Shown here piece after piece: positions 1-8,766 of a DNA stretch of 35,460 nt; position 1 is the first letter of the stretch, and each line of letters opens with the position of its first letter. The notes below the pieces were generated by a model that did not search any database, was not told the origin of the DNA, and saw nothing but the letters and a program-made list of their open reading frames with translations. Source of the DNA: a bacterium UBP3_UBA6266 (lineage in GTDB: Bacteria > Auribacterota > UBA6266); NCBI GenBank assembly GCA_002440765.1, contig DJVC01000028.1, positions 864 through 36,323 of the forward strand, read 5' to 3'. The position numbers were made by a program, and so were the translations under genes.

Positions 1-2
1 AA

Positions 3-1307
3 GTCTACATCCGTACCTTCGGCTGTCAGATGAACGAACTCGACTCCGAGGCGATGGCTGGGGCGATGTCGGAACTGGGGTATGAGATGGTTTCTTCCGA
101 GAAGGACGCGGATGTGATAATCCTCAACACCTGCACAGTGAGAGACCTCGCCGAAAAGAAAGCGCTGGGGAAGATAGGCGCACTTAAAAAATTGAAAGAC
201 GCCAACAGAAAACTGGTGATAGGCGTGGCAGGGTGCCTTGCCCAGCAGAGAGGCGAGCAGCTGTTAAAAAGGTTTAAGCATCTTGATTTTGCCGTCGGAA
301 CAAGGGAAATAGATGAAATCCCCGGACTGGTAGCCGAGGCGGTAGCGGGAAGGCGGCAGATATCGCGTCTTTGCGGCAGAAGAAAAATAACCGAGCCGGC
401 TGTATATAAAAGGATGCATGATGTAAAAGCTTTTATATATGTGATGAGGGGTTGCGAAAATTTCTGTTCATATTGTATTGTGCCCTACGTGAGAGGCCAT
501 GAGGCAAGCAGGCCTTCTTTTGAGATAATCGATGAAATAAAGAAATTGGCGGACGCGGGTTACAGGGAAGTGTGTCTGCTGGGGCAGAATGTAAACTCAT
601 ACGGCAGAGGACTTGATGAGAAAATAGATTTCACGGGGCTTCTTGAAAAGATAAATAAAATAGGCGGGCTTGAAAGAATAAGGTTTATGACTTCTCATCC
701 CAAAGATATCTCGGACAGGCTGATAAGAGCGGTCGCGGAACTTGATAAGGTATGTGAAAGTATACATTTTCCTTTGCAATCAGGTTCTGATAAGATACTG
801 AAACTGATGAACAGGGGTTACACTTACGCGGATTATCTGAAAATTGTTGATAAACTTAGAAAAAATGTTAAGGATATTGCCGTCAGCACGGATATAATAG
901 TGGGTTTTCCGGGTGAGACCGAACAAGATTTCCGGCAAACCGTAAAAGCCTTTAACGAGATAGAATTTAACAGCTCTTTTATTTTCAAATATTCGCCAAG
1001 AAGCGGAACAAAAGCCGCTGAATTGGATGATGATGTCCCTTTTAAAGCCAAGCTTGAGAGAAACAGGGAACTGCTTGATCTTCAGGAGGAGATAAGTGTC
1101 CGGAAGAACGAAAAATTTGTCGGGAAAAAACTGGAAGTTCTTATCGAAGGCCCGAGCAGAAAAGATAAAAACATCTCAACGGGAAGGACAAGGCAGAATG
1201 TCATAGCCTTATTTGAGTCCGGCAAACACGGCAAAGGCGATGTCGCGGGGTTTATTCCCCGTTTGGCCAGTTCGTCGGTTCTTCGCGGAAAATTAACGGA
1301 TAAATGA
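3..1307 (+). CDS. miaB: tRNA-2-methylthio-N6-dimethylallyladenosine synthase MiaB (5'-partial)
   Basis: Radical-SAM methylthiotransferase that adds a methylthio group to i6A37 of tRNAs reading UNN codons. The reading frame is open to the window edge: the codons before the first internal ATG (base 30) read VYIRTFGCQ and continue into MNEL, the conserved MiaB start region, so the true start lies just upstream. Visible parts are the UPF0004 domain with cysteines in FGCQMN, LNTCTV and AGCLAQQ (second cluster), the radical-SAM CxxxCxxC motif in GCENFCSYCIVPY near residue 140, and a C-terminal TRAM-like segment (GKKLEVLIEG). The substrate is made by MiaA, encoded four genes downstream. The stop overlaps the next start by ATGA. 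The sister family MtaB is less likely given the TFGCQMN start. Confidence 0.95.
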   Translation, partial: VYIRTFGCQMNELDSEAMAGAMSELGYEMVSSEKDADVIILNTCTVRDLAEKKALGKIGALKKLKDANRKLVIGVAGCLAQQRGEQLLKRFKHLDFAVGTREIDEIPGLVAEAVAGRRQISRLCGRRKITEPAVYKRMHDVKAFIYVMRGCENFCSYCIVPYVRGHEASRPSFEIIDEIKKLADAGYREVCLLGQNVNSYGRGLDEKIDFTGLLEKINKIGGLERIRFMTSHPKDISDRLIRAVAELDKVCESIHFPLQSGSDKILKLMNRGYTYADYLKIVDKLRKNVKDIAVSTDIIVGFPGETEQDFRQTVKAFNEIEFNSSFIFKYSPRSGTKAAELDDDVPFKAKLERNRELLDLQEEISVRKNEKFVGKKLEVLIEGPSRKDKNISTGRTRQNVIALFESGKHGKGDVAGFIPRLASSSVLRGKLTDK

Positions 1308-1828
1308 TGTTAAAACATAGATATTTAATTTTTGTCTTCACTTTATTGTTCCATGCTGTGGTATCGGCGGGCCCCGCGGATTTTAAAAAGGCGGCGGGTT
1401 ATTACAGCCGGAAAGAATACCAGAAAGCTTTTGATATCTACGAGGGCGAAGCCAAAGAAGTAAAAGACCATTCCGTCAAATCCGAAATATATTACTGGAT
1501 GGGGCAGTGCTGTCTGGGAATGCAGAAGGGCGAGAAGGCGAGGATGTTCTTTGAGCTTTCGATGGACACTTACCCTAATTCTGAAAAGTCGGTTCTGAGC
1601 CAGGCGGGAATAGGAGACTCATATTTTACCGATAAAGATTACCGCAAGGCGCTGAATGTTTACACATGGGTACATAATATGAACCCCAAATGCGAAATCA
1701 GTTCGACACTGCTGTTTATGATATCGGAATGTTTTAAGAACCTCGGGGAAAAAGAAAGCGCCGAGGCTTATATCAAAATGCTTAAAAAAACTTATCCCAA
1801 AAGCCCGGAAGCAATGATAATCAGATGA
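1304..1828 (+). CDS. Secreted TPR-repeat protein of unknown function
   Basis: A 174-residue protein with an N-terminal signal peptide: a basic start, then the hydrophobic LIFVFTLLFHAVV and a likely cleavage after VSA. The rest is helical, with about three tetratricopeptide-like repeats, for example AAGYYSRKEYQKAFDIYEG, followed by a unit with YYWMGQCCLGMQKGEKARMF and another with IGDSYFTDKDYRKALNVY. It resembles YbgF/CpoB-type or outer-membrane-assembly TPR proteins but has no lipobox cysteine. It overlaps miaB and mutS by ATGA at both ends, so translation is probably coupled. TPR proteins usually act as protein-binding scaffolds; the partner cannot be read from the sequence. It has no obvious link to mismatch repair. 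Confidence 0.8.
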   Translation: MMLKHRYLIFVFTLLFHAVVSAGPADFKKAAGYYSRKEYQKAFDIYEGEAKEVKDHSVKSEIYYWMGQCCLGMQKGEKARMFFELSMDTYPNSEKSVLSQAGIGDSYFTDKDYRKALNVYTWVHNMNPKCEISSTLLFMISECFKNLGEKESAEAYIKMLKKTYPKSPEAMIIR

Positions 1829-4428
1829 CGGAAGACAAAAACCTGACGCCGATGATGCAGCAATACAGGAAGATCAAGAAAGATCATCCTGACTGTATCC
1901 TTTTTTTCAGGCTCGGTGATTTTTATGAGATGTTCTATGACGACGCCAAGACGGCTTCGAAGGCTATCAATCTGGCGCTGACCGCGCGCCACAGCGTGCC
2001 GATGTGCGGTATTCCCTACCATGCCGCGGAGTCGTATATAGCAAAACTTATCAAGCAGGGATTTAAAGTCGCCATATGCGAGCAGATGGAAGACCCGTCG
2101 AAGGCAAAAGGTATCGTCAGAAGGGAAGTCGTGAAAGTCATTACTCCCGGGACGGTGCTTAACGCGTCGGTGCTTGATGAGAAAAGCAATAATTACCTTG
2201 CCGCCTTATGCAAAGCCGGCGGAGTTTGGGGTGTGTCTTTTCTTGATGTCAGCACGGGTGAGCTTCTGGCGACCGAGTTTTCTTATATCGAAGATGTAAT
2301 CAACGAGCTTGAAAAAGTAAGGCCTTCAGAACTTCTTATCAGCGGTAAACTCGCTGACGATGAAGAATATTCGAGGGCGGGAAAGAAAATGAATATCCCC
2401 GAAGCCATCCTTGAAGATTGGCTTTTTGATTATTCCTCTGCTTATTCCGCGATAGCCGATTTACTTGAAGTGAAGTCGCTTGACGGTTTCGGCGCGAAGG
2501 GGATGTTCCCCGCCATATCTTCCGCGGGGGCGGCTATCCATTACGCGCAGGATAAGCTCAAAGAACAGCTTAACCACATTAAGACATTCAGGCTGTACAC
2601 GTCGTCCGAGTTTATGATGATAGATACCGCCACACTGAGAAACCTTGAATTATTGGAAAATTCAAGGGGAGAGAAAAAGAATACCCTTTTTGCCGTGCTG
2701 GACAGGACTGCCACTTCAATGGGTTCAAGACTGCTTTCGCAGTGGATAAAACAGCCCCTGGTGAGGATAGACGATATACTCAACCGCCAGAATTCCATTA
2801 CAGAGTTTATTTCAAACCTGAGCGTTACAAGGAAAATCGCAGACAGCTTAAAAAAAATGACAGATGTTGAAAGGACGCTTGGCAGGATAAGCTGCGGTTA
2901 TTCCAACGGAAGGGACCTTGTCTCCCTCAGAAATGCTTTGCTTCTTCTTCCGGGAGTAAAAGAAGACCTGAAGATTTATTCTTCCGTTCTTGCCGAAAGA
3001 GTAAAGAATGATATATCTGATTTTGATGATGTCACCGAATTAATAGAAAAATCCATTGAAGACGCCCCTCCCGTTTCCGTGAAAGACGGTGGAATAATCA
3101 AAAAAGGGTATAATACCGAACTTGACGGGCTGAAAGAGATAACGACTTCAGGAAACGACTGGCTGAAGAAACTCCAGGAAGAGGAAATCAAAAAGACAGG
3201 AATCAAAAGCCTGAAAGTCAGGTATAACAAAGTGTTCGGATATTATATCGAAATAACTAAATCCAATCTGGATATGGCGCCGGAGAATTATATAAGGAAA
3301 CAGACGCTTGTTAACAGCGAACGTTTTATTACGCCGGAACTTAAGGAGCACGAGACAAAAGTCCTCAACGCGCAGGAGAAGATGAAGGAACTCGAATATA
3401 ACCTGTTTCTCGGGATAAAAGATAAAATCGTGAGTGAATCGGCCAGGATAAAAAAAGCTGCATCCGCTGTCGCTTTGCTTGATTTGATGTCTTCAATGGC
3501 TCTGCTTGCCGTGGAGAACAATTATACGTGCCCGGTAATAAATGAAGACGATATCATAGACATCAAGGCGGGGCGGCATCCCGTTCTTGAGAATATTCTT
3601 ATAGGGGAAAAGTTCATACCCAACGATGTTTACCTGGATAATTCTGAAAATCAGGTACTTATAATAACCGGGCCTAACATGGCGGGAAAATCAACGTATA
3701 TAAGGCAGACCGCGCTTGTAGTGCTTATGGCGCAGATGGGAATCTATATACCTGTCGATAAGGCCGTGATAGGCACGACGGACAGGATATTTACGAGGGT
3801 CGGGGCGTCAGATGAATTATCAAAAGGCCAGTCCACTTTTATGGTTGAGATGATAGAGACGGCAAATATACTTAACAATGCGACGTCAAAAAGCCTTGTT
3901 GTCTTAGACGAGATAGGGAGGGGAACGAGTACGTTCGACGGTATAAGCATAGCGTGGGCGGTTGCCGAGTTCCTGCATAATTCCAGGAAAGCGCATGCCA
4001 GGACACTGTTTGCCACGCATTACCACGAATTGACGGAACTTGAAGAGCTTCTGCCGGGAATCAAAAATTACAATATTGCCGTGAAGGAATGGAATGACGA
4101 AATCCATTTCATAAGGAAAATAGTCAGGGGCGGAACCGATAAAAGTTACGGGATACATGTCGCGCGGCTTGCCGGTCTTCCGCGGCCGGTAATCAACAGG
4201 GCGAAGGAAATACTCGATATACTTGAGGAAAACGCCCAGGAAAATATCACCATCCAGAAGTCCCGGGCGGGGAAATCAGGCGACGCGGGCCAGATGAATC
4301 TTTTCCTTGAAGGCAAGCATCCGGTGGAGGAAGAGCTTGAAAAAATAGATATAGAGAATATGACCCCCATACAGGGGCTTTTGAAACTGAAAGAACTTAA
4401 GGAAAAACTTGATAATTCAGCTAATTAA
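1825..4428 (+). CDS. mutS: DNA mismatch repair protein MutS
   Basis: The mismatch-recognition ATPase that binds mispairs and small loops and recruits MutL. At 867 residues it has full family length. The N-terminal mismatch-binding motif FYEMF is near residue 32 (the Phe stacks on the mispair and the Glu contacts it). Connector, lever and clamp domains follow, then the ABC-type ATPase with Walker A GPNMAGKST near residue 615, the SKGQSTFMVEM segment, Walker B VVLDEIGRGTSTFDG and the ATHYHELTEL switch. The C-terminus carries the helix-turn-helix dimer region and a short tail. The start overlaps the TPR gene by ATGA. This is MutS1, not MutS2: the N-terminal recognition domain is present and there is no Smr domain. 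Confidence 0.98.
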   Translation: MTEDKNLTPMMQQYRKIKKDHPDCILFFRLGDFYEMFYDDAKTASKAINLALTARHSVPMCGIPYHAAESYIAKLIKQGFKVAICEQMEDPSKAKGIVRREVVKVITPGTVLNASVLDEKSNNYLAALCKAGGVWGVSFLDVSTGELLATEFSYIEDVINELEKVRPSELLISGKLADDEEYSRAGKKMNIPEAILEDWLFDYSSAYSAIADLLEVKSLDGFGAKGMFPAISSAGAAIHYAQDKLKEQLNHIKTFRLYTSSEFMMIDTATLRNLELLENSRGEKKNTLFAVLDRTATSMGSRLLSQWIKQPLVRIDDILNRQNSITEFISNLSVTRKIADSLKKMTDVERTLGRISCGYSNGRDLVSLRNALLLLPGVKEDLKIYSSVLAERVKNDISDFDDVTELIEKSIEDAPPVSVKDGGIIKKGYNTELDGLKEITTSGNDWLKKLQEEEIKKTGIKSLKVRYNKVFGYYIEITKSNLDMAPENYIRKQTLVNSERFITPELKEHETKVLNAQEKMKELEYNLFLGIKDKIVSESARIKKAASAVALLDLMSSMALLAVENNYTCPVINEDDIIDIKAGRHPVLENILIGEKFIPNDVYLDNSENQVLIITGPNMAGKSTYIRQTALVVLMAQMGIYIPVDKAVIGTTDRIFTRVGASDELSKGQSTFMVEMIETANILNNATSKSLVVLDEIGRGTSTFDGISIAWAVAEFLHNSRKAHARTLFATHYHELTELEELLPGIKNYNIAVKEWNDEIHFIRKIVRGGTDKSYGIHVARLAGLPRPVINRAKEILDILEENAQENITIQKSRAGKSGDAGQMNLFLEGKHPVEEELEKIDIENMTPIQGLLKLKELKEKLDNSAN

Positions 4429-4493
4429 TAACCCTGCCCGCCTGTGCCTTGTGGCGGTGCCTGCCCGCCGATTTATTGTGGCGGGTTAATAAC
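4425..4493 (+). repeat. Palindromic repeat flanked by 8-bp direct repeats
   Basis: The mutS-mutL gap holds a 53-bp G+C-rich insert (4433-4485). It contains two direct copies of CCTGCCCGCC (4433-4442 and 4460-4469), each followed by a complementary arm (GGCGG at 4453-4457, GGCGGG at 4480-4485), so two stem-loops can form. The insert is bounded by identical TTAATAAC octamers (4425-4432 and 4486-4493), as a target-site duplication would leave. The left octamer contains the mutS stop codon. This looks like a small dispersed palindromic element. The stems could also act as a processing or attenuation site between the two genes, but there is no T tract for a simple terminator. Confidence 0.6.
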
Positions 4494-4506
4494 AGGTTCT
4501 TATCTC

Positions 4507-6189
4507 ATGGGAAAGATACGGATTTTATCAGACAGTGTCATAAATAAAATAGCCGCAGGCGAGGTTGTTGAAAGGCCGGCTTCTGTTTTAAAGGAACTTA
4601 TCGAGAACGCCATTGACGCGGGTTCGAAAAGGATAGAAGCAGAGATAACCGCAGGCGGCAAATCGTCCATTCTTATAAAAGATGACGGTGAAGGGATGGA
4701 CAGGGACGACCTTATACTTGCCGTCGAACGCCACGCGACAAGTAAAATAAAAGATTTTGCCGATATAGACAACTTAAAATCACTCGGGTTCAGGGGTGAG
4801 GCCCTCTCCAGCATTTCCGCCGTATCAAAAACGGAGATAATATCCATGCGGCGCGGCAAGAGCGAAGGCAACAGGATATTTGTCGAAGGCGGGAAAATAA
4901 AATTTGTGGAAAAAACAGGGGCTTCGCACGGGACAACGGTTAAAATCCGGGATTTATTTTTCAATGTCCCCGCCAGAAAAAAGTTTTTAAAAAGCACCGC
5001 GACGGAAGAATACTGGTGCGACAGGGTGATGGCCGAGTATGCGCTTTCGCGCAGGGATGTCTTTTTCAAATACACTAAAGACGGCAAACAGGCGTTTGTT
5101 TTTTCGGAAAAAGATTCACTGGAATATATTGTGTCAAAACTCATATCCGAAGAACTCGCAAAGGAATATACGGCAATAGATTTTTCATCCGGCGGTATTT
5201 CCGTTAAAGGCATGGCAGGCAAGCCGCCGTTAAACCGTTCGGACAGAGGCCAGCAGTTCTTTTTTGTTAACGGCAGGCCGGTTAAAAGCAGCGTTCTTTC
5301 CTATGCCCTGACTGAATCGTACAGGAATTCGATAGGGAAAAACCGCTATCCCGTGTGTTTATTGATGATAGAGCTGGAGCCGTCCGCTTTCGATGTGAAT
5401 GTCCATCCGTCCAAGAGAGAGATAAAATTCAAAGATGGTAAGAGCATAAAGTCTTTGGTGTCGGAAGCTGTTTCCGCGGTTTTTGAAGATAAAATCAGGG
5501 AAGGCATTCCGTCATATAAAAAGCAGCGTTCTTCATCTGAAGCGTCGGATATCCCGCATGTAAAAGAAAAACAGGAAGAATTTACTGTTTCCGCGGGAAG
5601 AGAAGTGCCCGAATACAGGTTAATCGGACAGTTTGATAACACGTATATAATCATAGAGGAGAACGGTGAGCTTTTTCTTATAGATCAGCACGCCGCGCAG
5701 GAAAGGATTAATTACGAAAAACTGCTTGGTTCTCTTGAAGGAGAGAAACCTTCTGTCCAGCTGTTTTTAAGTCCGGTGGTATTCGAGCTGGAAAAAGCCC
5801 AGTTCGAGAAAATGTCGGAAATAACGGGAGAACTTACATCAATGGGTTTTGACATAGAACCGTTCGGGCGGGAAACCTGCAGGATAGCGGGAATGCCTTC
5901 GTTCCTTCCCTCGTTCGATATCGAAATCGCGTTTAAGGATTTAGCGGATATGATGGTAAGAGAAAAATACAAGGATATGAAAGAGAGAACCGAGAAAATA
6001 GCGAAGATGTTTGCCTGCAGGCGTTCTATTAAAGCGGGAGATAAGCTTGATATGCTCGGTATGAAGAGTATACTGGACGAATTATCTAAGACAAAATATC
6101 CCGATACCTGTCCCCACGGCAGGCCTGTTAAGGTGAGGATAGAAAAAGATATGATAAAAAAATGGTTTAAAAGGGATTATAAAGATTAA
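4507..6189 (+). CDS. mutL: DNA mismatch repair protein MutL (endonuclease-type)
   Basis: GHKL-family ATPase that couples MutS recognition to strand incision. The ATG at 4507 gives MGKIRILSDSVINKIAAGEV, the conserved family start. An in-frame extension back to 4444 is translated repeat sequence and should not be used. N-terminal motifs are ENAIDAG, DDGEGM, GFRGEALSSI and NVPARKKF. The C-terminal domain holds the metal-dependent nuclease motif DQHAAQERINYE (DQHA-X2-E-X4-E) near residue 395, plus the supporting FACRRSIKAGD and CPHGRP motifs. It is therefore predicted to be a nicking endonuclease, as in MutH-less bacteria. Length is 560 residues. It lies downstream of mutS and probably in the same transcript. 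Confidence 0.97.
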   Translation: MGKIRILSDSVINKIAAGEVVERPASVLKELIENAIDAGSKRIEAEITAGGKSSILIKDDGEGMDRDDLILAVERHATSKIKDFADIDNLKSLGFRGEALSSISAVSKTEIISMRRGKSEGNRIFVEGGKIKFVEKTGASHGTTVKIRDLFFNVPARKKFLKSTATEEYWCDRVMAEYALSRRDVFFKYTKDGKQAFVFSEKDSLEYIVSKLISEELAKEYTAIDFSSGGISVKGMAGKPPLNRSDRGQQFFFVNGRPVKSSVLSYALTESYRNSIGKNRYPVCLLMIELEPSAFDVNVHPSKREIKFKDGKSIKSLVSEAVSAVFEDKIREGIPSYKKQRSSSEASDIPHVKEKQEEFTVSAGREVPEYRLIGQFDNTYIIIEENGELFLIDQHAAQERINYEKLLGSLEGEKPSVQLFLSPVVFELEKAQFEKMSEITGELTSMGFDIEPFGRETCRIAGMPSFLPSFDIEIAFKDLADMMVREKYKDMKERTEKIAKMFACRRSIKAGDKLDMLGMKSILDELSKTKYPDTCPHGRPVKVRIEKDMIKKWFKRDYKD

Positions 6190-6211
6190 AACCAGTAAAA
6201 ATTTCCCCATT

Positions 6212-7123
6212 ATGTTTATTGTCGGGCCTACCGCCGCAGGCAAGACCGGAATCGCCGTTAAACTTGCCGAAAAGATAGACGCTGAGGTAGTTTCAGCCGA
6301 TTCCATGCAGGTGTATAAATGTCTTAACATAGGGACAGCAAAACCGTCCCCCTCCGAATTAGGAAAAATAAAATATCATCTTATAGATATTAAAAGCATT
6401 AATGAAGAGTATAACGCCGGAATTTTTGTCGAGAGCGCTTTAAAATGCATAAAAAAGATATTGGTGAAAAAGAAGAATGTCATTGTCGCGGGAGGGACGG
6501 GACTATATGTGAGAGGTCTGCTCTACGGTCTCAAAGAAACCTGTCCCGGAGATAAGGATTTCAGGGGCAAAGCGGAGTTAAAAGACGCGAAAGAACTTTA
6601 TGAAGAGTTAAAATCCGCTGACCCCGAAGCGGCGGAATCGATCGGGCCTCATAACAGGAGAAGGATTATCCGCGCTTTGGAAGTCTATTATGTTTCCGGA
6701 AAGAAGTTTTCGGAAAAAGGGAACTGGGATACCACAAAAGAACCCGAGATATTCGGAAGGAGATGTGTTGTATTCGGACTTGATACGGACAGAGCCGGGC
6801 TTTACAGGAGGATAGAAGAACGGGTCGACAAAATGGTTAAAGCCGGTTTGGCCGGAGAGGCCGAAAAAGTTATTAAATCCCCTGATTTTAAATATTCCAC
6901 CGCTGTTCAGGCGATAGGTTACAAAGAATTTATACCCTGTTTTGAAGGAAGTGTTACACTGGAGGAAGCGATTGAAGCGCTTAAAAAGAACACGAGAAAT
7001 TTCGCGAAGAGACAGCTCACGTGGTTCAGGAAGGAAAAAGGGATAGTCTGGATAAAGGTTGATGATGTGGCGGAGGAAGAGGTTGTGGAAAGAATATTGG
7101 AGAAAACAGAAAAGGATAAATGA
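6212..7123 (+). CDS. miaA: tRNA dimethylallyltransferase MiaA
   Basis: Transfers dimethylallyl to N6 of A37 in tRNAs, making the substrate that MiaB methylthiolates. Visible motifs are P-loop GPTAAGKT, the catalytic-region VSADSMQVYK, DIKSINEEYNAG, VAGGTGLYVRGLLYG, HNRRRIIRALEVY and the C-terminal AVQAIGYKEF and RNFAKRQLTWFRKE. The first ATG (6212) leaves only four residues before the P-loop glycine, shorter than usual for the family, and has no ribosome-binding site. In-frame codons upstream continue with plausible sequence (KTSKNFPI) to an ATT at 6185 that lies about nine bases after AAAAGGGA. The real start may be non-canonical and overlap the mutL end. The annotated length of 303 residues is close to normal. 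Confidence 0.95.
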   Translation: MFIVGPTAAGKTGIAVKLAEKIDAEVVSADSMQVYKCLNIGTAKPSPSELGKIKYHLIDIKSINEEYNAGIFVESALKCIKKILVKKKNVIVAGGTGLYVRGLLYGLKETCPGDKDFRGKAELKDAKELYEELKSADPEAAESIGPHNRRRIIRALEVYYVSGKKFSEKGNWDTTKEPEIFGRRCVVFGLDTDRAGLYRRIEERVDKMVKAGLAGEAEKVIKSPDFKYSTAVQAIGYKEFIPCFEGSVTLEEAIEALKKNTRNFAKRQLTWFRKEKGIVWIKVDDVAEEEVVERILEKTEKDK

Positions 7124-7138
7124 AAATTGAAGGGAAAA

Positions 7139-7274
7139 TTGTTTAGATAGCAAATTTTTCGGGGACACTTGAAATCCCTCCGAGTTTTGCTACGCTTGAC
7201 TTTTTTGTTCGCCCGCCCTTCGGGCACCGTGGTCGCTCACAAAAAAAACCCATCAAAACCTGCTACCTAAACAA
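7139..7274. mobile_element. MITE-like element with 20-bp terminal inverted repeats
   Basis: A 136-bp non-coding segment bounded by inverted repeats: 7139-7158 (TTGTTTAGATAGCAAATTTT) and 7255-7274 match in 17 of 20 positions when one is reverse-complemented. The interior holds a small GCCCGCCCTTCGGGC palindrome (7211-7225) and runs of T and A. It has no reading frame and directly follows miaA. This fits a miniature inverted-repeat element or other non-autonomous repeat; no transposase is nearby. It could instead be a long, imperfect termination structure for the mut-mia operon, but a terminal repeat this long points to a mobile origin. Confidence 0.5.
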
Positions 7275-7426
7275 TATGTGATTAGAAACAAGAACGAGAT
7301 AAAAGTTAAGGCGAAATAGGTTGAGTAGCGGAGCGAGAATGAGTGAAAAACATTTACTTAACTTATTTTACCAGCAGAATTATTATACCAGTATGCGTTT
7401 GATTGTGAATTGGAGGATTTGCAATA
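7275..7426 (+). other. Repeat-bearing leader upstream of hflX
   Basis: This stretch continues the 303-bp gap between miaA and hflX. Bases 7335-7362 form a 28-bp sequence repeated in inverted orientation at 26656-26683 with one mismatch. After it comes a possible promoter, TTAACT (7358-7363), 17 bases, then TATTAT (7381-7386), so the repeat end would supply the -35 box. GGAGG at 7412-7416 is the ribosome-binding site for the TTG start of hflX. No convincing gene is present: a 73-codon open frame here simply runs into hflX in another phase. Confidence 0.4.
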
Positions 7427-8704
7427 TTGAAAAAGATCATAGAGTTAAGCAAAGAGAAAATAAAAGAGATAGTTGTTACAGTCGGTGTGCAGTACGGGCA
7501 GTCCGACAAATGGCATGTCAGGGATTCCCTTGCCGAACTTAAACAGCTGGCACATACTGCCGGCGGGACGGTCATAAAAGAGTTTACCACGGTAAGAAAA
7601 GCTCCGACGCCCGCTTATTTTGTCGGCAAAGGTAAACTCGAGGAAATCCGGGTGTTTTGCGAAGGCGCTGGTGTGACGACGGTGGTTTTTGATGATGACC
7701 TTTCGCCCGCCCAGAAAAAGAATCTGACGAAGGAGCTCAAGACAAAGGTATTGGACAGGACCGAACTTATACTTGATATATTCGCTCTTCATGCTGTCAC
7801 GGCTGAAGGCAAACTTCAGATAGAAAAGGCCCAGCTTGAATACCTCCTTCCCAGGTTGACGAGGGCGTGGACCCATCTTTCGAGGCAGGAAGGCGGGATA
7901 GGGACGAGAGGCCCCGGGGAAAGACAGCTTGAAGTCGACAGGAGGCGGGTTAAAGAGAGGATATATCATTTAAACGGCAAACTTAAGGAACTGAGGGAAG
8001 CGCGGGGTTTAAGAAGAAAAAAACGCCAGGCTGTCCCTGTCACTGTCATATCCATAATAGGTTATACCAACTCGGGCAAATCAACGTTACTCAACTCTTT
8101 GACCGGAGCCGGAGTCCTTGTCGAAGATAAATTGTTCGCGACACTTGATACCACAACAAGGATATATTTTCTTCCGTCGGGCCAGAAGGTGCTTTTGACC
8201 GATACCGTCGGTTTTTTGAACAAGCTTCCGCACGGCCTTATCGAATCTTTTAAAGCAACACTTGAGGAAGTTACCGAATCGGACCTGTTGCTTTATATCA
8301 TTGATTCGAGCCGTGAAGACGCGCTTGAACAGGATAAAGCCGTTAAAGAAGTGCTCAGAGAACTTAAAGCCGACGACAAGCCCTCAATAAAAGTTTTCAA
8401 TAAATGCGATATCGAAACATCCGCGGGTAACATCGCCGGGCTTAAGAGGTTTTATCCGGACGGGATAGAAATATCGGCCCTTAAAAAACAGGGTTTTGAA
8501 AAACTTAACGATAAAATCCAGTCAGAGATAGATAAAATTCTTGTAACGCAGGAATACAGGATACCCGTTAAAGAGTATCATCTTGTAAATAAATTTTATG
8601 AAATGGGAAACGTGAAAAAGGTCGAGTATAAAGATGACGAGATAATAATCATGGCGGAAGCGCCGGCAAGGTTGTCGGCTGAGATGAAAAAATACAGAAA
8701 GTAG
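7427..8704 (+). CDS. hflX: GTPase HflX
   Basis: Ribosome-associated GTPase that splits stalled or heat-damaged 70S ribosomes. The TTG start at 7427 is set by a GGAGG ten bases upstream and gives MKKIIELSKEKIKEI. The N-terminal HflX domain includes VRDSLAELKQLAHTAGG, FVGKGKLEEI, VLDRTELILDIFALHA and the glycine-rich GGIGTRGPGERQLEVDRR signature. The G domain follows with G1 GYTNSGKST near residue 210, a threonine-rich switch I (TLDTTTR), G3 DTVGF and G4 FNKCD (NKxD). Length is 425 residues, normal for the family. It is preceded by a repeat-rich gap, so it probably starts a new transcription unit. Confidence 0.95.
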   Translation: MKKIIELSKEKIKEIVVTVGVQYGQSDKWHVRDSLAELKQLAHTAGGTVIKEFTTVRKAPTPAYFVGKGKLEEIRVFCEGAGVTTVVFDDDLSPAQKKNLTKELKTKVLDRTELILDIFALHAVTAEGKLQIEKAQLEYLLPRLTRAWTHLSRQEGGIGTRGPGERQLEVDRRRVKERIYHLNGKLKELREARGLRRKKRQAVPVTVISIIGYTNSGKSTLLNSLTGAGVLVEDKLFATLDTTTRIYFLPSGQKVLLTDTVGFLNKLPHGLIESFKATLEEVTESDLLLYIIDSSREDALEQDKAVKEVLRELKADDKPSIKVFNKCDIETSAGNIAGLKRFYPDGIEISALKKQGFEKLNDKIQSEIDKILVTQEYRIPVKEYHLVNKFYEMGNVKKVEYKDDEIIIMAEAPARLSAEMKKYRK

Positions 8705-8735
8705 GTCGAGGTGGAGGTTAAGGGGGAGATTAAAT
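8703..8735 (-). repeat. AACCTC-type hexamer-like repeat, copy 1
   Basis: The short gap after hflX is built from G-rich hexamer-like units (GAGGTGGAGGTTAAGGGGGA). On the minus strand these read as CCTTAACCTCCACCTC-type sequence, the same pattern seen at 25778-25806 and 26798-26834. It overlaps the hflX stop codon by two bases. It contains no gene, and its function is unknown. Confidence 0.45.
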
Positions 8736-8766
8736 ATAAATGAGAAAATATAGTTAAAGGAGAATC

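Noticed and set aside
4444..4506. N-terminal extension of MutL from an upstream in-frame start
   Set aside because: The 21 codons translate palindromic repeat DNA; the conserved MutL start (MGKIRILSDSVINKIAAGEV) begins at 4507.
4500..5222. Long minus-strand open frame (240 codons) inside mutL
   Set aside because: It is antisense to conserved MutL motifs, has low-complexity Ser-rich composition and no start signals; a coding shadow.
7201..7240. Possible CRISPR-like or terminator palindrome GCCCGCCCTTCGGGC
   Set aside because: It is a single short palindrome inside the MITE-like element, with no repeat-spacer periodicity and no T tract directly after it.
7321..7542. 73-codon open frame before and into hflX
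   Set aside because: It overlaps the hflX start in another phase, has no ribosome-binding site and crosses the dispersed repeat; no protein features.
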